Source: JAXLYE01 sp046351595
Lineage (GTDB): Bacteria; Myxococcota_A; Polyangia; Palsa-1104; JAEUJZ01
Length of the DNA: 64,000 bases
Direction of reading: 5' to 3'
Assembly (NCBI GenBank): GCA_046351595.1
Contig: JAXLYE010000005.1
Span: 372,001 to 436,000 of the forward strand
The position numbers and the translations under genes were made by a program. The notes beneath the pieces were generated by a model. It searched no databases and was not told where the DNA came from. It worked only from the letters and a program-made list of their open reading frames with translations. Shown here one piece after another: positions 9,001 to 15,375 of this stretch (position 1 is its first letter; every line of letters begins with the position of its first letter).

Positions 9001-9484
9001 GGCGGGGAAGCCGAGGGGAACGGACCCTCTCTCCTGTCTTGGGCAGGAGCCCGCGCGCCGGTCTTTTCATGCCGCTGCGCGCGGTTGTCGGTGTGTCGTA
9101 CGTCGCAGCCGTGCAAGCCGGGGTGCGCGACTGGCGCCGACCTGCCGACGGAGCCTCGCTGTCCGCACAGCGGAACGGGCGCAGCCGCGGCCGCCGCGCG
9201 TGCCGCCGCGCGGCGTCGCTGCGACGGTGAGGGGGCCAGGTTCTTGACCCGGATCCTCGATCCTCCGGTCTGGACCTCGGGTTTTTTGGCTAGCGATCCT
9301 CTGGCGTTGATCGTGCGCTCCCTGCGCGCCCTTATTGACGGTGTACAGGGCGCTCCGGATATAATTTCTCGTCCCCTCCATGTCACTGGATCTAGGTGGG
9401 CAGCCGGAGCCCAGCCGCATAGCTCCAGGGATGCACCCAGCACAAGAACAGGGCTATCGGCGAGCTCGGATCGTAAGGGGAGCC
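9001..9484. other. intergenic region with promoter, 484 bp
   Basis: No gene is supported. It holds a short hairpin (CTCCTG/CAGGAG, 9031-9049), a run of six T at 9282-9287 and the promoter-like pair at 9335-9365. A frame open from 9380 joins the TolC-like gene but lacks a ribosome site. The sequence between the left direct repeat and the promoter has no counterpart on the other side of the block that I could see, apart from a nine-base GGCGGGGAA match. Confidence 0.5.
9335..9365 (+). promoter_or_regulatory. sigma-70-like promoter of the TolC-VTC operon
   Basis: TTGACG (9335-9340) and a perfect TATAAT (9360-9365) are separated by 19 bp, slightly longer than the ideal 17. A perfect TATAAT stands out in DNA this GC-rich. 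The expected start near 9372 would give a 5' leader of about 110 nt to the ATG at 9485. It implies the inserted block carries its own promoter. Confidence 0.5.
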
Positions 9485-10816
9485 ATGCGGCTTTTCGGTG
9501 TCACTGCCTTGTTGCCGCTGCTCTGCGTGGCGCCCCTGGCGCGCGCAGCGGCGCCGGCCTCGAGGCCCGGGCTGACACCGCCCCCGACGTCGGGTCCGCC
9601 CGCGGCTACGGGCTCGCCCGCGAGCGCCAACGACGGGCTGAGCGAAGACGACGCCGTGCTGCGCGCGCTGCAGGCCAACCCGGTGCTGCGCGCGTTCCGC
9701 AAGCAGCGCGCGGTCGCCGAGGGCGAGATCGTCAGCGCGACCGCGATCGCGAACCCGCGGCTGCAGATCCAGATGGTGCACTTCCAGGAAGCGGCGAACA
9801 TGGGCTGGACCGGCACGCTGAAGTGGGCGCCGCCGCAGCCGGCGGAGTGGCTGGCGCGGCGCTCGCAGGCGCGCGCGCGCGTCGATCAGGTGCGCTACGA
9901 GATCGCCGAGCAGGAGTGGGCCGTGGCGACGCTGGTGCGCGCGACGCACGCGACCCTCATCGAGCTCGGCCAGCAGGTGCGGATCCTGGAGGACGCGCTG
10001 GCGATGCGGCGGCGGATGGCGGGGCTCATGCGCACGCGCGTGCAGCGCGGCGGCGCGACGCGGATCGAGCTGAACCTGATCGATCTGGCGGTGCTCGCGG
10101 CGCAGCGCGACCTGCACGACCTGGCGCTGCGGCGCACGCAGGCGCAGTCGCAGCTGCACGCGCTGCTCGGCGTGCTGTCGCCCGAGCCGATCGGCGTGAG
10201 CGGCCCGCCGTACGAAGACATCGACCCTGTGGCGCGCCTGGACGCGGCGCAGCTGGCGGAGCAGGCGCTGGCCAACCGGCCCGTGCTCAAGGCGGCGCAG
10301 GCGCGCATCAGCCAGCGCCAGCACGCGCTGCGGGTCGAGAAGGTGCGGCGCTTCCCGTGGCTCGAGCTGAGCGCGCGCTACGGCCAGACCGGCTCGTCGA
10401 AGTACCCCAACGACTGGCAGGTCGGCGTCGAGCTGCCGCTGCCGATCCTCAACTGGAACTCCGGTCCGGTGCGCGTGGCCGCGGCCGAGCTGGAGGAGGA
10501 GCAGGCGAACGAGCAGGCGCAGAGCGAGGCGCTGAAGCAGAGCGTCTTTGCGGCGCACGCGGAGCTCAAGCTGCGGCGCGACATCCTGCTTCACTACCTG
10601 CGCGACGTGCTGCCGGTCTTCACCGAGCACGAGCGGCTCCTGGAGATCGCGGTGCGCGGCGGACAGATCGATCTGGTGGGGCTGCTGAGCAGCGAGGAGA
10701 GCGTGCTGCGCGGTCGGCGCGAGTACACCGACGCACGCCTGGCCTTCCGAAAGGCGTGGCTGCAGCTGGAGGCCGCGGTCGGCGCACGCATCAGCGGGCG
10801 GGAGACCGGCCGATGA
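9485..10816 (+). CDS. TolC-family outer-membrane efflux protein
   Basis: This 443-residue protein has a signal peptide (LFGVTALLPLLCVAPLARA) followed by the two long coiled-coil repeats expected of the outer-membrane efflux (TolC/OEP) family, rich in Ala, Glu, Arg and Gln. A small beta stretch (WQVGVELPLPILNWNSGP) matches the usual membrane strand before the second helical pair. The ATG at 9485 has an AAGGGGAG ribosome site and fits the signal peptide; an upstream ATG at 9380 does not. It is first in a tightly coupled operon and overlaps the VTC gene (ATGA). It should form the outer-membrane channel that works with the HlyD-like adaptor at 12,285. No inner-membrane pump gene is present in the window. 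Confidence 0.85.
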   Translation: MRLFGVTALLPLLCVAPLARAAAPASRPGLTPPPTSGPPAATGSPASANDGLSEDDAVLRALQANPVLRAFRKQRAVAEGEIVSATAIANPRLQIQMVHFQEAANMGWTGTLKWAPPQPAEWLARRSQARARVDQVRYEIAEQEWAVATLVRATHATLIELGQQVRILEDALAMRRRMAGLMRTRVQRGGATRIELNLIDLAVLAAQRDLHDLALRRTQAQSQLHALLGVLSPEPIGVSGPPYEDIDPVARLDAAQLAEQALANRPVLKAAQARISQRQHALRVEKVRRFPWLELSARYGQTGSSKYPNDWQVGVELPLPILNWNSGPVRVAAAELEEEQANEQAQSEALKQSVFAAHAELKLRRDILLHYLRDVLPVFTEHERLLEIAVRGGQIDLVGLLSSEESVLRGRREYTDARLAFRKAWLQLEAAVGARISGRETGR

Positions 10817-11616
10817 AGAAGCCGCAGACCTCCTTCGAGCGCTTCGAGTTCAAGTACTGGGTGCCGCAGCCCGTGGCCGCCGAGCTCCTGGATCGCGTCT
10901 CGCCCTACCTTCGCTGCGACGACTGGGCGCTCGGTGGGCAGCGCAACACGTCGCTGTACCTCGACTCGCCCGAGCTCGACTTCCTGCGCCTGCACACCGA
11001 GTCCGCGCCCGATCGCAGCAAGCTGCGCGTCCGTGCCTACGGCGAGCCGCCGACGGGCCCGGCGTTCTTCGAGATCAAGCGCAAGGTGAAGAAGGTCACG
11101 CTCAAGCAGCGCGCCGTCGTGCCGCTGGCTTCAGTGCCCGAGCTCCTGCGCGGCGAGCTCCCGCCGAACCTCCACCTCAGCAGCGACGAGGAGCGGCGCA
11201 CGCTCGAGCACTTCCTCTACCTCATGATTGCCTACCGCGCAGAGCCGAGGGTCCTTGTGACCTGCCGCCGTGAAGCCTTCACCTCCATCGATCCCAACGA
11301 CGAGGTCCGCCTGACGCTGGATCGCGACGTCTGCTACCAGGAGCCGCTCGGCTATACGCTGCGCTCGGATCCCAAGGCGTGGATCAACCTGTGCGGCCTC
11401 GGCAGCTACGAGGCCGAGTCGCCGACGCTGATCGAGCTCAAGTTCCGCGGCACCGCGCCGCTGTGGGTCGCGGACCTGACGCAGCGGCTGCGCCTGCGCG
11501 CCACCGCCTACTCGAAGTACGTGATGGCGATGACGCGGCGCGACCTGGGCCTGGAGGAGATCTTCGGCACCGATCTGGAGATCTCGCCGGACGCGCAGCC
11601 GGGGTGGGGGCTGTAG
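10813..11616 (+). CDS. VTC-domain protein (polyphosphate polymerase domain)
   Basis: This 267-residue protein matches the VTC domain, a triphosphate-tunnel fold that in yeast VTC4 polymerises inorganic polyphosphate from ATP. It starts with the typical FERFEFKYWVP strand, then has LYLDSPELDF, the basic KLRVRAYGE strand, EIKRKVKKVTLKQRA, LDRDV, LIELKFRG and a C-terminal YSKYVMAM. These supply the Lys/Arg/Glu residues expected to line the tunnel. It is coupled to the TolC-like gene by an ATGA overlap and is followed without a gap by the DUF4956 gene. The VTC-DUF4956 pair next to a CotH-type protein is a known bacterial arrangement. Whether the product is polyphosphate has to be tested. Confidence 0.9.
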   Translation: MKKPQTSFERFEFKYWVPQPVAAELLDRVSPYLRCDDWALGGQRNTSLYLDSPELDFLRLHTESAPDRSKLRVRAYGEPPTGPAFFEIKRKVKKVTLKQRAVVPLASVPELLRGELPPNLHLSSDEERRTLEHFLYLMIAYRAEPRVLVTCRREAFTSIDPNDEVRLTLDRDVCYQEPLGYTLRSDPKAWINLCGLGSYEAESPTLIELKFRGTAPLWVADLTQRLRLRATAYSKYVMAMTRRDLGLEEIFGTDLEISPDAQPGWGL

Positions 11617-12270
11617 ATGGACACGCGAATCGGCTGGGACGTGACGCTGGCGGCGCTGCTGCTCGCGCTCGCGCTGTCCATGGTGGTCTCCTGGGTGTAC
11701 GTCGCGACGTATCAGGGGCTGTCATACGTGCGAAGCTTCGCCACCACGCTTGCCATCGCCGGCGTCGTCTCGGCGCTGGTGATGCTGGCGATCGGCGACG
11801 ACATCGCGCGCGGGCTCGGGCTGGTCGGCGCCATCACCGTCATCCGCTTCCGCACCACGCTCAAGGACACGCGCGATCTGATGTTCGCCTTCGTCGCCCT
11901 CGCCATCGGCGTCGCCTGCGGCGTGCTCGCGTTCCCGGTGGCGATCCTCGGTACGATCGTGTTCTGCGCGGCGATGACGTACCTGTCCTTCTCGTCCTTC
12001 GGCTCGCGGCGGCTGTACAACGCCGTGCTGCGCGTGCAGGTCCCCAGCGGCAGCGACGAGCAGCGCTCGGTCGGCCAGGCGCTGGCGCGCTTCACCCCGA
12101 GCTTCGTGCTGATCAACATGCGCGACCTCGGTAGCGGCACGCAGGAGCACGTCTATCACCTCCAGCTGCGTGATGCTGCCGAGAAGGGGCAGATCCTGCA
12201 GTCTCTGTCTGCCATCCCCGGTGTCAGCGGCGCGACGCTGCTGATGCAGGATCGGTCGATCGAACCCTAG
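11617..12270 (+). CDS. DUF4956 membrane protein
   Basis: This 217-residue protein begins with four to five membrane helices (residues about 8-130) and ends in a soluble domain of about 85 residues. The stretch GLVGAITVIRFRTTLKDTRDL between helices is typical of DUF4956, the family that regularly follows VTC genes. Its start codon directly follows the VTC stop. It probably anchors VTC at the membrane or moves its product across it, which is inferred from the constant pairing and not shown biochemically here. Confidence 0.88.
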   Translation: MDTRIGWDVTLAALLLALALSMVVSWVYVATYQGLSYVRSFATTLAIAGVVSALVMLAIGDDIARGLGLVGAITVIRFRTTLKDTRDLMFAFVALAIGVACGVLAFPVAILGTIVFCAAMTYLSFSSFGSRRLYNAVLRVQVPSGSDEQRSVGQALARFTPSFVLINMRDLGSGTQEHVYHLQLRDAAEKGQILQSLSAIPGVSGATLLMQDRSIEP

Positions 12271-12284
12271 CGCGGGCCAACCAG

Positions 12285-13340
12285 ATGACGGGGACGATAC
12301 GCGACTCGATACGGGGGCTCATCGGCCGGGTGCCGGCGGGGCTGGTGATCGCGCTGGCCGCGGTCGGGTTCTGGTTCCTGTCGCGCGGCATGACGCTGGG
12401 CACCGGCACCGTCGTCGGCTACGCCGAAGAGCAGGTGCACCAGGTGGCGCCGCTGCAGGCCGGCCGGCTGAAGACCCTGGCCGTCCGCCTCGGGCAGGCG
12501 GTGAAGGCCGGCGACGTGCTGGTGCAGCTCGACACGCGGCCGCTGGAGCTGCGGCGCGAGCGGCTGCAGGCCGAGCTTATGCAGGCGCGGTCCATGCTGG
12601 TGTCCGAGCGCGACGTCGAGAGCGCGCGCCTGCAGCGCAGCCAGCTCCAGGCCGTCAGCGCCTACGTCGACGAGAACCGCGCCCGCGCCGAGCTGCGCGC
12701 GCTCGATCAGCAGGTCAAGCGGCTGACGTGGCTGCGCTCGCGCAACCTGGTCAAGGCGAGCGAGCTGGAGGCGGCACAGCGACGGCAGCGCGCGCTGATG
12801 GCGGACCTGCAGGCGCGGCCCACCGGCACCTCGCGCGAGCTCGAGCAGATGGGCCGCCGGCCGCGCCCCGTGACCGAGCAGGAGCAGCGGCTCGAGGACC
12901 GGCTCGCGCCGTACCGCGCCGCGGTGGCCGTGGCCGAGAGCGGGCTGCGCGAGCTCGAGTACAGCATCACCGAGCAGACGCTGCGCGCCCCGGTCGACGG
13001 CACCATCGGCGCGATCCTGCAGCGGCCGGGCGACGTGCTGGCCGCGGGCACGCCGGTGCTGAGCGTGGTGACGAATCGCCCGGGCCACCTGGTCGCGTAC
13101 GTGCCCGAGCGGCAGGTGCCGGCCTTTGCGGCCGGGGCGAAGGTGAGCGTGCACCGCAGCGGGCTGCTCGCCTCGTCGCTGCGCGGCCAGGTGGTCGAGC
13201 TGGCGCCGGCGGTCGAGGAGCTGCCGCTGCGCGCGCGGCGCTCGTTCTCGGTGCCGGTGTGGGGGCGCCGCGTGGTGGTCAAGCTCGACGATCCGGTGAC
13301 GCTGTTCCCGGGGGAGGCGTTCCGTGTCAGTCCTCGCTGA
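12285..13340 (+). CDS. HlyD-family periplasmic adaptor
   Basis: This 351-residue protein has one N-terminal membrane helix (about 21-40), a split lipoyl-like domain (TVVGYAEEQVHQVAPLQAG and, after the coiled coil, LRAPVDGTIGAILQRPGDV), a long coiled-coil hairpin (about 85-225) and a beta-barrel end. This is the plan of HlyD/EmrA membrane-fusion proteins, which bridge an inner-membrane pump to TolC. The pump that would normally be next to it is missing; the membrane proteins at hand are DUF4956 and the PgsC-like protein. It starts 14 bp after the DUF4956 stop, with a weak ribosome site, and its end overlaps the next gene by 17 bp. Confidence 0.85.
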   Translation: MTGTIRDSIRGLIGRVPAGLVIALAAVGFWFLSRGMTLGTGTVVGYAEEQVHQVAPLQAGRLKTLAVRLGQAVKAGDVLVQLDTRPLELRRERLQAELMQARSMLVSERDVESARLQRSQLQAVSAYVDENRARAELRALDQQVKRLTWLRSRNLVKASELEAAQRRQRALMADLQARPTGTSRELEQMGRRPRPVTEQEQRLEDRLAPYRAAVAVAESGLRELEYSITEQTLRAPVDGTIGAILQRPGDVLAAGTPVLSVVTNRPGHLVAYVPERQVPAFAAGAKVSVHRSGLLASSLRGQVVELAPAVEELPLRARRSFSVPVWGRRVVVKLDDPVTLFPGEAFRVSPR

Positions 13341-14418
13341 GCCCGCACTCGCTCTGCTTACGCTGGCGCTCTGCCTGGTGTCTCCGGGCGGTGAGCCGGC
13401 GCAGGTCACGGTCCCGCCCGAGCTGCTGGCGCGCACCAGCATGCCTGAGCTCTCGGGCATCGCCTGGAGCCCGGCGCTGTCGCGCTACCTGGTGATCAGC
13501 GACGACACCGGCGACAAGCAGCAGGGGACCAACCACGCGCCGTGGCTGTTCACGATGAGCCGCGACGGCGCGCTCGACCCGGCGCCGCTGCCCATCGCCG
13601 GCCTGGACAAGCTGAACGACGCCGAGGGCCTGTGCGCGGGGCCGGACGGCAGCTACTTCCTCGCGACCTCGCACTCGCACAACCGCAAGGGGCACGACAA
13701 GGCCGAGCGCCGCCGCCTGTTCCACCTCACGCTCGCCGGCCGCGAGCTTCGCATCCTGGGCACGCTCGACCTGGCCACGGCCATCGCGGAGTCGGGCACG
13801 GTGCCGCCGGGCGGCGTCGACATCGAGGCGCTGGCCTTCCGCGCCGGGGAGCTCTACGTCGGCCTCAAGGCGCCGCAGACCACAGCGGGCGAGGCCCTGA
13901 TCCTGCGCGTGCGCGACGTGCTGCCGGCGCTGCAGACCGGCCGCCTCGAGCCCGGCCGGATCGAGCGCTTCGCCGCGGTGCCGCTGCGGGTCGCGAGCCT
14001 TGCCAGCACCGCCGGCCAAATGAATTCCGCCGGCCAGACGAGCCCCGCCGGTCCGGCGGCAGCCGTGGTGCAGGGCGTCTCGGACATGAGCTTCCTGCCG
14101 GACGGCTCGATGGCGCTGCTCGCGAACAGCCCCAAGAACATGCCGGTCGACGGCGGCGGCGCGCTGTGGTGGCTGCGGCCCGGCGGCGCGCCCAAGCTGC
14201 TGCGGCGCTTTGCCGGGCTGAAGCCCGAGGGCGTGACGCTCACGCCCGACGGCAAGGAGATGGTGATCGTGTTCGATCACGACCGCGAGCTGCCGCTGTG
14301 GCTGCGGCTGCCGCTGCCCGCGGAGCCGGCCAAGGAACCGGCCAAGGCACCTGCGAAGGAACCGGCCAAGGCGTCGGCGCCCGCCCCGCGACCGGCGGCG
14401 AGCAAGCCAGCGCGCTGA
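13324..14418 (+). CDS. secreted beta-propeller-like protein with Pro/Lys/Ala repeat tail
   Basis: This 364-residue protein starts at GTG behind a strong GGGGGAGG site within the end of the HlyD gene, and has a signal peptide (about residues 5-24). The body reads as propeller blades: SGIAWSPALSRYLVISDD, NDAEGLCAGPDGSYFLATS, VDIEALAFRAGELYVGLK, SDMSFLPDGSMALLAN, KPEGVTLTPDGKEMVIVFD. This resembles DUF3616 or phytase-like propellers, but I cannot name an activity. The C-terminus has tandem PAKEPAKA/APAKEPAKA units that look like a flexible cell-wall or polyanion-binding tail. It is the last gene of the plus-strand part of the block and converges on the lipoprotein gene. Confidence 0.7.
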   Translation: MSVLAEPALALLTLALCLVSPGGEPAQVTVPPELLARTSMPELSGIAWSPALSRYLVISDDTGDKQQGTNHAPWLFTMSRDGALDPAPLPIAGLDKLNDAEGLCAGPDGSYFLATSHSHNRKGHDKAERRRLFHLTLAGRELRILGTLDLATAIAESGTVPPGGVDIEALAFRAGELYVGLKAPQTTAGEALILRVRDVLPALQTGRLEPGRIERFAAVPLRVASLASTAGQMNSAGQTSPAGPAAAVVQGVSDMSFLPDGSMALLANSPKNMPVDGGGALWWLRPGGAPKLLRRFAGLKPEGVTLTPDGKEMVIVFDHDRELPLWLRLPLPAEPAKEPAKAPAKEPAKASAPAPRPAASKPAR

Positions 14419-14430
14419 GCCGGCCACGCG

Positions 14431-15333
14431 CTACGGCACGAAGTCCTTGTTCTTCGTCGGCATGAGCTCGCCGCCGTGGCGCGTCGAGACCACGCCCGAG
14501 ATCGAGCGGAACGTGCTGCCGACCGTGGGGAACGTGGTGGCGCCCGCGGGGTAGTAGTCGCTGTCGAAGGTGTCGCCCCAGTTGGTCTTGCCCGGCAGCG
14601 TGGTGAAGCCGCTGCTGCCGAAGGTCGCGACCTGCAGCGTCCCGGCCGAGGGCTGCAGCGTCACGTACATGCCCTCGTACTTGTTCCACGTGGTGCCCTG
14701 GCTCTCGACGAACTGCGCGAACACCGCGGAGTCGGACAGCACCAGCGGGGTGATCGTCAGGTCCGGCGTCAGGATCTCGATCGACTCGACGAACAGCTGG
14801 TGCTCGACCACGGTCATCGGCGGCGTGCTGTCGACCTCGACGAGCAGCTTGCCCTTTATGCGGACGTTGTCGCCCTTGTCCACGGTGTCGAGCAGCGTGC
14901 CGCTGGTGCGCGCCGACGGGCAGTCCTTGCCCGACGAGGTGGCGCTGGGCGCCATGGGGCCGATGGCTTTTACCACCATGCCGCACGGCGGCGTCGTGCA
15001 CTTGGGATCCTGGACCCAGATCTGGTAGCGGCACTGCTGGTTGGTGGCGTTGACGTACTTGTCGACCTTGGTGACGGCGACGACGCGATCGAGCATCACG
15101 CGCTGGCCGTTGCCGAAGGGGCCGTTGCCCGGATCGCTGTCGATCTGGTGGATGGTCGTCGTCGTGTAGCTGTACATCGGCGTCGTCGTCATGTCGGCGA
15201 CGGTGCCGGTGCCCTCGTTCGAGGAGCAGCCCGCGCTCGTGGCGACAGCCGCACAGGCGGCCGCGCCGGCGAGCGCGCAGAGGAACGACGTGGGTCGACG
15301 CAGGGCAGGGCTAGTCGAGGTTCGGTAGGACAT
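14431..15333 (-). CDS. lipoprotein, OB-fold-like, function unknown
   Basis: This 300-residue lipoprotein has its lipobox at about residue 31-35 (TSAGC), followed by a Met/Thr-rich linker (ADMTTTPMYSYTTTT). It contains Cys pairs and beta segments such as GDNVRIKGKLLVEVD and a C-terminal FRSISGVVSTRHGGELMPT, which resemble OB-like domains of secreted nucleases and surface proteins; no active site is evident. I prefer ATG 15,333 because an AGGA site lies 8 nt upstream; ATG 15,342 is possible. It follows the CotH gene on the same strand by 43 bp, so the two are likely one transcript and may act together at the outer membrane. Confidence 0.7.
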   Translation of the reverse strand: MSYRTSTSPALRRPTSFLCALAGAAACAAVATSAGCSSNEGTGTVADMTTTPMYSYTTTTIHQIDSDPGNGPFGNGQRVMLDRVVAVTKVDKYVNATNQQCRYQIWVQDPKCTTPPCGMVVKAIGPMAPSATSSGKDCPSARTSGTLLDTVDKGDNVRIKGKLLVEVDSTPPMTVVEHQLFVESIEILTPDLTITPLVLSDSAVFAQFVESQGTTWNKYEGMYVTLQPSAGTLQVATFGSSGFTTLPGKTNWGDTFDSDYYPAGATTFPTVGSTFRSISGVVSTRHGGELMPTKNKDFVP

Positions 15334-15375
15334 GGCATTCATCCTGAGTAGGTTTCTCCGTCCGCCTGCGCGCCG

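Noticed and set aside
9031..9049. Hairpin CTCCTG/CAGGAG as terminator of the 6796-9000 gene
   Set aside because: The stem is short and no T-run follows directly.
9265..9287. Possible intrinsic terminator before the TolC operon
   Set aside because: The T6 run is good, but the sequence before it does not form a stable stem with a normal loop.
9085..10812. Extension of the VTC frame upstream of 10,813
   Set aside because: It runs through the TolC-like gene in another frame and has a low-complexity Arg/Ala composition. ATG 10,813 fits the VTC domain start.
10813..11616. CYTH-type adenylate cyclase or thiamine triphosphatase instead of VTC
   Set aside because: The FEFKYWVP start, the EIKRK strand and the adjacent DUF4956 gene point to the VTC branch of this fold.
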